NCBI GenBank assembly: GCA_007132185.1
Contig: SLPC01000205.1
Location: 1-56,004 of the forward strand
From: Anaerolineae bacterium
GTDB lineage: Bacteria > Chloroflexota > Anaerolineae > UBA1429
Length of the DNA stretch: 56,004 nt
Reading direction: 5' to 3'
Shown here: positions 43,259 to 52,075 of the stretch, in pieces
Position numbering within the stretch: the stretch's first letter is position 1
How the letters are laid out: every line of letters starts with the position of its first letter
Translations under genes and position numbers: made by a program
The notes under the pieces: generated by a model
Told to the model about the DNA's origin: nothing
What the model saw: only the letters and a program-made list of their open reading frames with translations
The model's database searches: none

Positions 43259-43963
43259 ATGTCGGAAGAAGGCATGGGAGGCGATCTGTTCGAGCGGCAG
43301 CCGCTTCACTGGCTCCTGTTAGCGCTGCTGGTAGCGCTCGTGCTTGTGCTGCGGACCGAGGCCATGACCGTGGGGACGTTTCGGGGCTTGAGCAGCAACA
43401 CCTGGTTCTGGCTGAGCATCGCCAGCGCCGTCGCCCATCAGGTCTATGTCTGGTTCGTCTGGCGAGTGGAGCTGCATCGTCGCCTGATCAGCCGGATCAT
43501 CGGACGCCGTTGGGGGTTCTGGCTCTATGCCTTTGACTTTACGCTCCTTCTGACCGCCCGGTTCCTGACGGTCGTCGGCCTGGCCATGGCCAATGCGGAC
43601 ACGTTGGCCTGGCCTTTGTGGCTGACCTATCTGTTGGCGGCGATGCTGGCGGTGCCCTTTGCCTACCTGCAGTACTCGGTCTTGCGTTATTTTGGTATGC
43701 GCCGGGCCATGGGGCTCGACCATTTTGATCCGTCGTTGCGAGATGCGCCGCTGGTGCGCAAAGGCATCTTTGCCTATATCCCCAATCCCATGTATGCCAT
43801 TGGCTTTCTAGCGTTGTACCTGCCCGGGCTCCTGCTACGTTCGCAGGCGGCGCTATTGGCCGCCGCCTTTCAGCATGCCTATATCTGGGTGCACTATTAC
43901 TGCACCGAGTTGCCGGACATGCGACACATCTATGGGGAGCACGAGCTGCAGGAGCGCTACTAG
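43259..43963 (+). CDS. ICMT/PEMT-like membrane methyltransferase
   Basis: A 234-residue membrane protein of five to six helices. The C-terminal part (LVRKGIFAYIPNPMYAIGF and HYYCTELPDMRHIYG) has the RxPxY and ExxLxxxYG-like features of isoprenylcysteine/phospholipid methyltransferases. The modified substrate is unknown. Start ATG is 11 bases after the sialidase-like gene. It converges on the MFS gene with 33 bases between stops. Confidence 0.78.
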   Translation: MSEEGMGGDLFERQPLHWLLLALLVALVLVLRTEAMTVGTFRGLSSNTWFWLSIASAVAHQVYVWFVWRVELHRRLISRIIGRRWGFWLYAFDFTLLLTARFLTVVGLAMANADTLAWPLWLTYLLAAMLAVPFAYLQYSVLRYFGMRRAMGLDHFDPSLRDAPLVRKGIFAYIPNPMYAIGFLALYLPGLLLRSQAALLAAAFQHAYIWVHYYCTELPDMRHIYGEHELQERY

Positions 43964-43996
43964 CGGGGAGCCAACCGCGCCAAGAGGCAGGGCTGC

Positions 43997-45340
43997 CTAT
44001 ATTTGCTCGATCTCCAGAACCAACTCTAGCGGTTGGGCCTGCATGGTGTCAGGCATGATGTGCCTCGCACGCCGTCGGGGCCGCGTCAAGAGATAGGTGA
44101 GTAGCGCGGACCCGAACAGACAACCCCCCGCGAGCTGTAGCACCAACGAGATGCTGGTGCGCTCGGCCAGCGCTGCTCCGGCGATGGGCACGGCAAAGGC
44201 GACCAGATTCATCAGCAGAGTGTTCATGGCGACATAACGAGGGCGCTCGCCCTGGGGCATGACCTCGAGGAGCCACTCGAAGAGGCTCACATCCAGCGCC
44301 GAGGCAAAGAACCCGGTAATGAGGGCTGCCACCAGCACCAGCCATAGCGTGTTCACCGTGGCGTTCGCCATGAGCAGAAATGCGACACCTATCGCCGTGA
44401 CTGCTATGCCTAGCATCCGCGCCTGGCCCATGCGGCCCGCCATGCGCCCCCAGAAAAAATAGCCCAGCGTCAGGGCGCTATGTTCGAGGGTGGTGCGCCC
44501 GCCGATCCATGCATCCGAGACCTGCAATTGGCGCACCAGGAACACCGAAAAGATGCCGGCTGGCAAAAAGAGGCCCAGTCGCATGGCAAAGGTGATCACG
44601 GAGTAGGCTCCAAAGCCCGTGCCGGCCCGCAACGGATGCGACAGTGCAGAGAGTCGCTTTCGGAGGGTGGTCCGCTCGCGGGGCGGGCTCTGCGGCTCGC
44701 GCAATGGCACCTCGAGGCGGGAATAGGCAAGGGTGCTGGTCAGGCCGGCCACAAAGCAGATGCCAAACAGGGTGAGATAGTTGGCCGGCCAGGCCAGGCG
44801 AACCAGCAACTGGCCAAAGGACGAGACGCTGGCTGCCGAGACCATGCCCAGGAGCGCCCAGCGCACGCCATTGATGATGGCCCTGCGCTGCGGTGGCACG
44901 GCATCGGCCAGAACATCGTAAAAGGCGGTGTTGCCCAGGGTGCCAGGGATCGATGTGAGCGCCCAGATCATGACGATCAGATAGGGCGCAATGGCAGGGT
45001 CCAGCAGCATGGCCAGGGCGATGGGAGGATAAGCCAGGCGCAGGGCGTAAAAGCAAAGAGCGCTAGAGCGAGTCATGTCACGCCAGCGGGCTACGATGGC
45101 CCCAGCCGGCAGGGCAATGCCGATGGTCAGCAGGGCAGGGAGCGAGGTAAGCAGGCTGATGACCACCACCGGAGCGCCCAGGCGGGCCAGGAGCACGGGC
45201 AAGAAGGTGATCACGCCACCATTGACCACGCCGAAAAGCGCGGTAAAGGCCATCAGCCGGCGAACGTTCCGGTCCGCGCGGGTCATGGGCCTGATGACGA
45301 CGCTGCGCAACGCAATCGGGATTTGACTCAGCATGGGCAT
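43997..45340 (-). CDS. MFS transporter
   Basis: A 447-residue, 12-helix major facilitator. The helix 2-3 loop reads PAGAIVARWRDMTR, a loose form of the family motif. C-terminal tail is about 30 residues and acidic. Substrate unknown. It has its own promoter in the 250-base divergent region it shares with the isomerase gene, suggesting shared sugar-related control. Confidence 0.85.
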   Translation of the reverse strand: MPMLSQIPIALRSVVIRPMTRADRNVRRLMAFTALFGVVNGGVITFLPVLLARLGAPVVVISLLTSLPALLTIGIALPAGAIVARWRDMTRSSALCFYALRLAYPPIALAMLLDPAIAPYLIVMIWALTSIPGTLGNTAFYDVLADAVPPQRRAIINGVRWALLGMVSAASVSSFGQLLVRLAWPANYLTLFGICFVAGLTSTLAYSRLEVPLREPQSPPRERTTLRKRLSALSHPLRAGTGFGAYSVITFAMRLGLFLPAGIFSVFLVRQLQVSDAWIGGRTTLEHSALTLGYFFWGRMAGRMGQARMLGIAVTAIGVAFLLMANATVNTLWLVLVAALITGFFASALDVSLFEWLLEVMPQGERPRYVAMNTLLMNLVAFAVPIAGAALAERTSISLVLQLAGGCLFGSALLTYLLTRPRRRARHIMPDTMQAQPLELVLEIEQI

Positions 45341-45416
45341 CTAACCTATACCGTGAAATACGATCGCGCCTTTGCCGTCGGGCACCAGGTCGGCATGGAC
45401 GGCGTGGGACCACGGC

Positions 45417-45444
45417 AGTATACGCACTGCAAAGATTCTGTCAA
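45417..45444 (-). promoter_or_regulatory. Promoter of the MFS gene
   Basis: Perfect TTGACA (complement of 45439-45444), 16 bases, TATACT (complement of 45417-45422). Confidence 0.7.
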
Positions 45445-45527
45445 ACTTTGCATCATCCTGCCGGTTGCGCTGCATCGCTCCTGTACTGGCACGTCGTTTG
45501 AGGCACGAATCCAACGAGAGTGCGCGA

Positions 45528-45556
45528 TAGACAGAGGCGGCAGGCTGTGTTACACT
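45528..45556 (+). promoter_or_regulatory. Putative promoter of the isomerase gene
   Basis: TAGACA (45528-45533, 5 of 6), 17 bases, TACACT (45551-45556, 4 of 6). Leader about 30 nt. Confidence 0.55.
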
Positions 45557-45590
45557 CTGGCTACTGCTGCCATGACTAGGAGGAAAGCCA

Positions 45591-46511
45591 ATGAAACGAT
45601 CGTGGGAATCGATACTGACCTTGAGCGTGGTCCATTTCATGCTCTTTCCCGAGACGATGGGCGGAGAGGGCCCGGTGGTAGAGACTATCGAAAAGCTGGC
45701 CATGGACGATTTCCTGGGGGGAGCCGAGATCACTCTGATCAAAGACCCGCAAGCACGAGCAGCCGTCCGCAGCATTGCCGCCCAGAGCGGACTCAAGCTC
45801 GGGTTTGGCGCCCAGCCTGCTCTCTTGATGACGGGGCTCAGCCTCAATGATCTGGACGAGGCCGGGCGCACCAGGGCCGTGGCCGCGATTCAAACCTGCA
45901 TCGACCAGGCGGCCGAGATGGGCTGCTCTCGTCTGGCCTTTCTCACCGGCCCGGATCCGGGCGATGCCGAGCGCGACCGTGCCATGGACCTGCTTGCCGA
46001 TTCGGTCAGGACGCTATGTGCCCATGGGGCCGATAAGGGTATCGATCTGACGCTGGAGACCTTTGACCGCGACATTGATAAAAAGTCCATTCTCGGGCCA
46101 TCAGAGTTCTCGGCCGAGTTTGCTAGGCGTATCCGAGAGGACTATCCATCTTTTGGTCTAATGTATGACCTGAGCCACATGCCTCTCTTGCATGAAACGG
46201 TGAGCGATGCGCTGCCGGTGCTCCAGCCATATCTCGTGCACATGCATGTAGGCAACGCCGTAATGGTTCCTGGCAAGCCCGCCTATGGTGATCTGCATCC
46301 GCGCTTTGGCTACCCCAACAGCGAGAATGACACCCCCGAGCTGATCGAGTTCCTCGAGGGGCTGTTCGAGATTGGGTATCTGCAGGATGATCCACCAGAG
46401 ACCAAGCCCTGGGTTGGCATCGAGGTCAGGCCCCAAGAGGGCGAGACGTCCGAGATGATCTGGGCGCAGACCAAGCGCGTGTGGCGTGAGGCCTGGTCGG
46501 CGTTGTCCTAG
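45591..46511 (+). CDS. Sugar phosphate isomerase/epimerase, xylose-isomerase-like TIM barrel
   Basis: A 306-residue AP-endonuclease-2/xylose-isomerase-like barrel. Likely metal ligands are Glu in LTLETFD, Asp in LMYDLSHMP, His in LVHMHVGN and Glu in VGIEVRPQEG. It would isomerise or epimerise a keto-sugar or cyclitol. AGGAGGAAAGCC precedes the ATG. Small membrane gene follows. Confidence 0.85.
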   Translation: MKRSWESILTLSVVHFMLFPETMGGEGPVVETIEKLAMDDFLGGAEITLIKDPQARAAVRSIAAQSGLKLGFGAQPALLMTGLSLNDLDEAGRTRAVAAIQTCIDQAAEMGCSRLAFLTGPDPGDAERDRAMDLLADSVRTLCAHGADKGIDLTLETFDRDIDKKSILGPSEFSAEFARRIREDYPSFGLMYDLSHMPLLHETVSDALPVLQPYLVHMHVGNAVMVPGKPAYGDLHPRFGYPNSENDTPELIEFLEGLFEIGYLQDDPPETKPWVGIEVRPQEGETSEMIWAQTKRVWREAWSALS

Positions 46512-46547
46512 ACTCGGCGACTCTTGGCAACGGCAGGAGGCGGCTAC

Positions 46548-46913
46548 GTGCGAAATCGGAGCATTATGGTGGTGATCACTTTGTTGGCCCTGTTGATCTG
46601 GGGCGGCGCCATTGCGTTCATGCACCGGCACCCGCCCAGCGCAGAGAATCAGGTGATCCTGGTGATCATGTTCGGCTCGGGCGTGCTGTGTACCGTGATG
46701 CCGCTATCCTACGGGCTGAATGCTCGCTATGCATCACCGCTCGGGCGGGTGGGAGACATGAATCGCGCGCTGCGCCAGGGCCTCTTGACGGCGCTGGTTT
46801 CGGGCGTGCTGATGGCGCTGCATCTGATGCGCATGCTCCCAATGGATCGGGCGCTGGTGCTGGTGGCCATCGTAGTTCTGCTCGAGGCTCTCTTTTATAT
46901 CCGCAGGCGCTAG
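46548..46913 (+). CDS. Small four-helix membrane protein, unknown function
   Basis: A 121-residue protein with four hydrophobic segments (about 6-26, 35-53, 75-97, 100-118). No family is recognised. The GTG start has AGGAGG seven bases upstream; a TTG eight codons earlier lacks a site. It follows the isomerase gene and ends at a terminator. Confidence 0.7.
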   Translation: MRNRSIMVVITLLALLIWGGAIAFMHRHPPSAENQVILVIMFGSGVLCTVMPLSYGLNARYASPLGRVGDMNRALRQGLLTALVSGVLMALHLMRMLPMDRALVLVAIVVLLEALFYIRRR

Positions 46914-46950
46914 TAGCACCAGTCGTTAGAATCGCAATCATCGGAATGGC

Positions 46951-46979
46951 AAGAGGCGGGCATTTGCCCGCCTCTTTTT
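46951..46979 (+). terminator. Bidirectional intrinsic terminator
   Basis: An 11-bp stem (46951-46961 and 46966-46976), 4-base loop, TTT after it and AA before, so it can also serve the converging ABC gene. Confidence 0.88.
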
Positions 46980-46998
46980 GGTGCAACTGGTCTGGTGC

Positions 46999-48099
46999 CT
47001 AGATGACGGCCACCTCGGTGTCACGATCGAACACATGCATGTTTTCCATGTTCACCAGCACCTCGATCTCCTGGCCTACTCGCGCAGCGGTGCGAGGGTC
47101 GACGCGGGCGATATAGTTCTTGTCCCCGCTGACCAGGTACAAGAACACCTCATTGCCCATCAGCTCGGTCACGTCCACGCGAGAGGTGACGGGGGCGCCG
47201 ATGATGCCTGGAGGCGCATAATTCGGGTCATGCACATCCTCTGGCCGTACACCAAATATGACCTCTTTACCAAGATAGCTCTCCAGCCTCTGGGTGCGAT
47301 TCGAGGGAATCTCCACCTTGAAGGTGCCGCCATCCAGGTACATCTTGTCACGTGTACCTGTGAGGGTCACGTCGAAAAAGTTCATGGCCGGGCTGCCGAT
47401 AAAGCCGGCGACAAACACGTTAGCAGGCAGATTATACAGCTCTTGGGGCGTATCAACCTGCTGCAGGATACCATCGCGCATGACGGCGATGCGCGTCCCC
47501 ATGGTCATGGCCTCAACCTGGTCATGCGTCACATAGATGAACGTGGTCTCCAAGCGCTGATGGAGCTTGGATAGCTCGGAGCGAGTTTGCACGCGCAACT
47601 TGGCATCCAGGTTGGATAGGGGCTCGTCCATAAGGAACACGGCCGGCTCGCGAACAATGGCTCGGCCCAGTGCCACGCGCTGGCGCTGGCCGCCGGAGAG
47701 CGCCTTGGGCTTGCGATCAAGCAATTCTTGAATGCCCAGAAGGCCTGCTGACTCGCGTACGCGACGCTCGATCTCGGCGCGGGGCGTCTTGCGCAACTTG
47801 AGCCCGAATGCCATGTTGTCATACACGCTCATGTGGGGATAGAGCGCATAGCTCTGGAACACCATGGCGATGTCGCGATCTTTGGGGGCTACATCGTTGA
47901 CCAGTCGGTCGCCGATATAGATATTGCCCGCGGTGATCTCTTCGAGCCCTGCGAGCAGACGGAGCGAGGTAGTCTTGCCACAGCCGGATGGGCCGACGAA
48001 TACGAGGAATTCTTTGTCCGCAACGTCTACCGACATGTCGTTGACAGCGATGACGTCGCCAAACTGCTTGACCACATGGTCGTAGGTAACACCTGCCAT
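46999..48099 (-). CDS. Sugar ABC transporter ATPase, UgpC/MsmK/MalK type
   Basis: A 366-residue ATPase powering import of oligosaccharides or glycerol-phosphate. Walker A GPSGCGKTT (36-44), Q-loop VFQSYAL, signature LSGGQRQRVALGRA, Walker B VFLMDEPLSNLDAK and switch His in YVTHDQ. A C-terminal TOBE-like regulatory domain follows (about 240-366). No permease or binding protein genes are adjacent, so it may serve several sugar systems elsewhere, as MsmK does. AAGGAG lies in front of the ATG. A 250-nt leader separates it from its promoter. Confidence 0.93.
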   Translation of the reverse strand: MAGVTYDHVVKQFGDVIAVNDMSVDVADKEFLVFVGPSGCGKTTSLRLLAGLEEITAGNIYIGDRLVNDVAPKDRDIAMVFQSYALYPHMSVYDNMAFGLKLRKTPRAEIERRVRESAGLLGIQELLDRKPKALSGGQRQRVALGRAIVREPAVFLMDEPLSNLDAKLRVQTRSELSKLHQRLETTFIYVTHDQVEAMTMGTRIAVMRDGILQQVDTPQELYNLPANVFVAGFIGSPAMNFFDVTLTGTRDKMYLDGGTFKVEIPSNRTQRLESYLGKEVIFGVRPEDVHDPNYAPPGIIGAPVTSRVDVTELMGNEVFLYLVSGDKNYIARVDPRTAARVGQEIEVLVNMENMHVFDRDTEVAVI

Positions 48100-48415
48100 C
48101 GGAATCTCCTTGTCATCTCGAACATAGTTGGTTTGCTTCTGTCCACGGGCGGCTGAACTGTTCGGTCAGCACCGGTGGGCTCCTCTGAGCGGACCGATGC
48201 CGGGCTCATTGCCAAAACCGTCCCCCCGCAGAACGAACCTCTCTCGAGAGGCGTTCTTCTCTTTGCCTCGACCTCCTTTCCTCGAGTGGCACTCGCTCAC
48301 AGTCGGCGATCACCCTCGCACGATGAACAAGAGAGAGTTCTCTCAACCCTCAGTGGACGCATTGTAACAAAGACTTGACGTAGGGTCAAGCGAAATCGGA
48401 CTGCATCCCGAAAAC
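48100..48415 (-). other. 316-bp leader and promoter region of the ABC ATPase gene
   Basis: No gene is seen. It contains the promoter (48361-48389) and a leader of about 250 nt. In the leader the strongest hairpin spans 48230-48257 (AGAACG pairs CGTTCT, and CCTCTC pairs GAGAGG with two bulged bases). Several shorter GAGAG/CTCTC-type hairpins occur nearby. Function unknown; attenuation, small-RNA binding or mere stability are all possible. Confidence 0.6.
48361..48389 (-). promoter_or_regulatory. Promoter of the ABC ATPase gene
   Basis: TTGACC (complement of 48384-48389, 5 of 6), 17 bases, TACAAT (complement of 48361-48366, 5 of 6). Confidence 0.75.
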
Positions 48416-50065
48416 TCAGGGCAGATCCCCCGGCACCCAAAAGCTATCCAGTATGCGACCGAGGGCATCCAGGCCTTGTTCTCCCTGGAACTGGATCAGC
48501 ACCACCGTCATGTAGCGGCCATCTTCCGCCAGCGCAGCCACAATTACGATCTCCGTATCATAGTTCGGCCCGCAGGAGATATGGATGTCGGCCGAGCCCT
48601 CATAGAAGGGATCAGCGTAGGGCTCACGACCTTCATAGTGAAGGCAGGCTGCTTCATCCTCGATCTCATATCGGTACATGTCAAGTACCGAGCCGGGATC
48701 ATACTGTGCCGCAAGCGACCGGGATGCGACGAACGCGACGCCTGGGACGCCGAACGAGGCGGCAAAGGCATCCGCATCGGGGGCGGCCACCAATCGCGGC
48801 CCGATGACGCTGCCATCGTCGGCATCGAACCAGATGCTGCTGTGCACATCATTCCAGCTGACAGGGACATCCATCTCGAGGGCGTCTGTATCGTCCCGAA
48901 TGGTCATGAACGCCAGATCATCCATATCGGGTAGCTCTAGATCGTCTAGCGCAAGGACGGCAGTCAGCTCCCTACCATTGATCTGGCCCTCCAGCATCTC
49001 AGCCGTGTCGAACCGCATCACGGTAACCGCAAGCACGTCGCTGGGACCATGACTACGGAGTATGCTACAGTAATCGCTCATTGTACCATCTGGCCCCAGC
49101 ATGAGTCCTTCCATCTCCAGGATCAAGTCGCCAGCCCTGATGCCAGCGCGGTCGGCCGGTGAGCCGGACTTGACCGATGCGACCCAAAGCCCGGCCAGGG
49201 ATCCCTCCCCGACAATCTGCCCATTCACACCAATCGATGTCACGTCACGCCCGTCGATGAGATCGCCCAGGATCTGCAGCGCCTCTGTGCGCCCAATGGC
49301 ATAACTCTGGCGCGTAGAGAGGTTCACGGCAAAGTTGACGGCCACAACCTGACCATCGCGGGTTACCAGAGGGCCTCCCGAGTTCCCCGGGTTCAGTACG
49401 GCGTCATGCTCGATCACATGCTCCACCGAAGCCCAGTCGGTTTCTCCCGACGCTCGTTCCTTGGAGATGATCCCTCGTGTCAGGGTATACTCGGGGTCTC
49501 CCAAAGGGAATCCGGCCACGTAGACATCGAGACCTGGGATAGCAGCCCCCTCGTACCACTCCAGATAGGCAAAGTCCTCACCCTCGATCTGGATCACCGC
49601 CAGATCGGAGCACTCGGAGGCGCCCAGCACGCGCGCATTCCGTGCTCGGGTCTCGCCCCCGACCCAGACCTTGAGAAAGGCGGCTCCGGTAGCCACATGG
49701 TTGTTGGTGATCGCCAGGCCCGAAGAGTCGATCAAGAAGCCAGAACCGCGACCCGCCACATTGACCTGGTGTCCAAAGAGGGGCTCTCGAAAGCTGCCTT
49801 GGGCCTCGATCTGCACCACAGCAGACTTGACCTCCTCCAGAGAGGTGACCGCCAGGCCATGGGCTGGTTCTGGGGTGGGGGGCAGAGCAGGCGTGGGGCT
49901 CGGCGCAATCTCGGGCGGCACAGTCGCCTCTGGGGTGGCTGTCACAACGACAAAAACAGGCGTCGGCTCCACGGTTGCGGGCGCGGTATCCAACAGCGCA
50001 CAGCTAGCCAACAGCGCCGCTGCTGCCATTGCCAAGAGACAAAGTATCATTCGCCTGATGTGCAT
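48416..50065 (-). CDS. HtrA/DegP-like trypsin-family lipoprotein with PDZ domain
   Basis: A 549-residue surface serine protease. Lipobox LLASC anchors Cys22, then a Pro/Thr-rich stalk to about residue 70. The triad is His123 (NNHVAT), Asp154 (CSDLAV) and Ser229 (NPGNSGGPLV). A PDZ domain (about 285-365) follows, with VKSGSPADRAGIRAGD. The last 180 residues are a further domain of unknown kind. GAGGAG lies four bases before the ATG, and a promoter is visible. Role: quality control or processing of extracellular proteins. Confidence 0.9.
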   Translation of the reverse strand: MHIRRMILCLLAMAAAALLASCALLDTAPATVEPTPVFVVVTATPEATVPPEIAPSPTPALPPTPEPAHGLAVTSLEEVKSAVVQIEAQGSFREPLFGHQVNVAGRGSGFLIDSSGLAITNNHVATGAAFLKVWVGGETRARNARVLGASECSDLAVIQIEGEDFAYLEWYEGAAIPGLDVYVAGFPLGDPEYTLTRGIISKERASGETDWASVEHVIEHDAVLNPGNSGGPLVTRDGQVVAVNFAVNLSTRQSYAIGRTEALQILGDLIDGRDVTSIGVNGQIVGEGSLAGLWVASVKSGSPADRAGIRAGDLILEMEGLMLGPDGTMSDYCSILRSHGPSDVLAVTVMRFDTAEMLEGQINGRELTAVLALDDLELPDMDDLAFMTIRDDTDALEMDVPVSWNDVHSSIWFDADDGSVIGPRLVAAPDADAFAASFGVPGVAFVASRSLAAQYDPGSVLDMYRYEIEDEAACLHYEGREPYADPFYEGSADIHISCGPNYDTEIVIVAALAEDGRYMTVVLIQFQGEQGLDALGRILDSFWVPGDLP

Positions 50066-50112
50066 GCCTCTCCTCAAAGGGGTTGTGCTGACCGTGTACG
50101 CTTGCTGGCTGC

Positions 50113-50140
50113 ATTCTGGACGGCGGGCGCAGTTTGTCAA
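50113..50140 (-). promoter_or_regulatory. Putative promoter of the protease gene
   Basis: Perfect TTGACA (complement of 50135-50140), 16 bases, CAGAAT (complement of 50113-50118, 4 of 6). Confidence 0.5.
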
Positions 50141-50179
50141 GGGCGTGGTGCTGGACCGATGCTAGCCATGGCACGGCGA

Positions 50180-50959
50180 TCAGGTAGGGGGATGTATACC
50201 CACCAGGGTGAACAGGCGATCATCAGGCGTGGCCGGCTCCCAGGTAAACTCGTGGTAGGCCACGATCCCGGTCAAGCCTGCGGCCTCGAACAGGGCAGCA
50301 GCCTCTGCCTGTGTGTACGAGAGCGTAGCAGGCGAGCGCACATGGCGCTCCTCGGCCACCACCTTGCCATCGACGATACGCTGATACAGATCATCGGTGT
50401 GCTCGAGCCGGGTGGCCGGGTCAAAGCGTGCGTGGGCCACATGCCGGAACATGGCGCCATCCTCGGGGCGTATTGCCGAACGCTCGTGGGCCGACTCCAG
50501 GGGATCGCCCTCGCGCCAGAGTGTCATGAACGACGCAACCAGAGCGCCACCGGGCTCGAGATGCGCGAGCAAACGGGTCATGGCAACGGCTGCCTGACCT
50601 GGATCGGTGATGAGCTGCAGCGAGCTTGACGGAACGAGGATCGTCTGATAGCGCCGCGGCAGGTCCAGCTCCTCCATATACTGCTCATACAGACTGACGC
50701 CAAGACCCTCTGCATCGATCCGAGCCTTGCAGAGGGCCAGCATCTCGGGCGAGTTGTCCACGCCGTCGATATTGATACCCCGGGCGGCATAATCCAGCAG
50801 CAGGCGGCCCGTGCCACATCCGACGTCCAGTACAGGCTCGCCGTAGCGCGCGATGGCCTCGCGGTAGAAGGAGCGGTCGGGCCATTGGGATGTGTCGCCC
50901 CGCAACACGTCCCAAGCCTCCGCCATCAGGCCCCGGTACTCGTAGGGGCGCAATGTCAC
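50180..50959 (-). CDS. Class I SAM-dependent methyltransferase
   Basis: A 259-residue methyltransferase: motif I VLDVGCGTGRLLLDYAA (43-59) and IDGVDNSPEML for the acidic strand end. Post-motif segment HLEPGGALVASFM. The GTG start has AGAGG four bases upstream. It lies 74 bases after the heliorhodopsin gene on the same strand. Substrate unknown. Confidence 0.85.
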   Translation of the reverse strand: MTLRPYEYRGLMAEAWDVLRGDTSQWPDRSFYREAIARYGEPVLDVGCGTGRLLLDYAARGINIDGVDNSPEMLALCKARIDAEGLGVSLYEQYMEELDLPRRYQTILVPSSSLQLITDPGQAAVAMTRLLAHLEPGGALVASFMTLWREGDPLESAHERSAIRPEDGAMFRHVAHARFDPATRLEHTDDLYQRIVDGKVVAEERHVRSPATLSYTQAEAAALFEAAGLTGIVAYHEFTWEPATPDDRLFTLVGIHPPT

Positions 50960-51033
50960 GCTACCTCTCTATGTGGCCAAGTGACCATGTAGCCACGACT
51001 TGGTTAGCTATCATATCCTACAAGCCCGCTCGC

Positions 51034-51864
51034 CTACACCGGAGCCAGCGTGCCGGCAAAGATCAGCCAGGCCAGCACGGTCTTGGCCACCAGGCTCAGG
51101 ACAATATAGGTGCGCTCGCCGTACAGATAGTCTTGCCAGCGACCGATCTTTTTGTACTGGAGCCACATGTTTAGCGCAAAGATGTTGAAAAAGACAAAGA
51201 TGGTCGGGATGATGGCGTACACAAAGGCGGGCGGCGAGGCATCGGGGCTGTCGAGGGCCGCCAGGAAATGTGTGATGATCACGATCCAGGGCACGATGCC
51301 GGCGATACAGCCATAGATGAACGCGGTCCAGTTGGTCCTGGCCGTAGTCTGATTGTGCAGCTCCATCATGATGCCGAACAGGTTCATCATCGCATTGATG
51401 CCGAATATGGCGATGATGGCACCCAGATCCCAGACGCCTACCAGCATCCCGATGAGAACGATCATGAGTGAGGAGCTCAGGGCATATTCGTAGAAGCGGG
51501 CCGGGTTCATGCCTCGTTCCAGGTTGAGAACGTACCAACGGTAGCCAAAGGTGCCCAGGATGAAATGGGCGATCGCGGAAAGCAGGAGGAACGCCGCTAC
51601 AGCCGGGCCAAAGCGCAGTGCATAGGCCAGGGTCGGATCGGGGACCAGCGCCATGGCCTGTTGATCAAAGCGCAAAAAGTTGGTATAGATCGGATAGGTG
51701 GTGTCATTGCTCAGGACGATCATCAGCAGGCCCTGCACTAGGTGCAGAGCGCCCATGATCAGGTTGAAATAGCGCAGCCGCACATAGTCGTCTCGCTCAA
51801 GAGGCGCCCTGGCTGGAATCGGGTCGGTCTCTCGCTCGTGACGGCGTGAAGATCTCTTGGCCAT
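51034..51864 (-). CDS. Heliorhodopsin
   Basis: A 276-residue seven-helix retinal protein of the inverted (N-terminus inside) heliorhodopsin family. The retinal lysine is Lys261 in SLVAKTVLAWLIFAGTL. The counterion-type glutamate is Glu126 in FYEYALSSSLMIVLIGML. Other hallmarks are RYFNLIMGALHLVQG, CIAGIVPWIVI, FVFFNIFALNMWLQYKK and DYLYGERTYIVLS. Spacing between the two (135 residues) is almost the 134 of the type protein 48C12 (Glu107, Lys241). The N-terminal 20 residues are charged and cytoplasmic. AAGGAG lies nine bases before the ATG. It is a light sensor, not a pump, as far as the family is known. No retinal synthesis gene is in the window. Confidence 0.95.
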   Translation of the reverse strand: MAKRSSRRHERETDPIPARAPLERDDYVRLRYFNLIMGALHLVQGLLMIVLSNDTTYPIYTNFLRFDQQAMALVPDPTLAYALRFGPAVAAFLLLSAIAHFILGTFGYRWYVLNLERGMNPARFYEYALSSSLMIVLIGMLVGVWDLGAIIAIFGINAMMNLFGIMMELHNQTTARTNWTAFIYGCIAGIVPWIVIITHFLAALDSPDASPPAFVYAIIPTIFVFFNIFALNMWLQYKKIGRWQDYLYGERTYIVLSLVAKTVLAWLIFAGTLAPV

Positions 51865-51915
51865 AATATGGTGCTCCTTCCTCAAGGTCTCTATCCTTTT
51901 CAGCACTCTGTCGCA

Positions 51916-51944
51916 AGCTTAGCATGGTCGCTATCCATCGTCAA
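51916..51944 (-). promoter_or_regulatory. Putative promoter of the heliorhodopsin gene
   Basis: TTGACG (complement of 51939-51944, 5 of 6), 17 bases, TAAGCT (complement of 51916-51921, 3 of 6). Leader about 45 nt. Confidence 0.45.
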
Positions 51945-52075
51945 TGATTTGGTGCATCTGGACATGGATTTTGCCTACTGTGCCATTGCTTTTCACAGCT
52001 AACCACACACAACGGTGCCAGGGACAGTGGGGTAGCCATGGCGGGAGGCTCTGCCGGGGCAAGAGGCGGCCGGGG

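Noticed and set aside
44480-45850. Long open frame (456 codons) on the plus strand.
   Set aside because: Antisense to the MFS transporter and crosses two promoters; low-complexity Gly/Gln/Arg-rich translation typical of a GC-rich shadow.
49406-50629. Open frame of 407 codons on the plus strand.
   Set aside because: Runs antisense through the protease and methyltransferase genes and a promoter; no recognisable domain.
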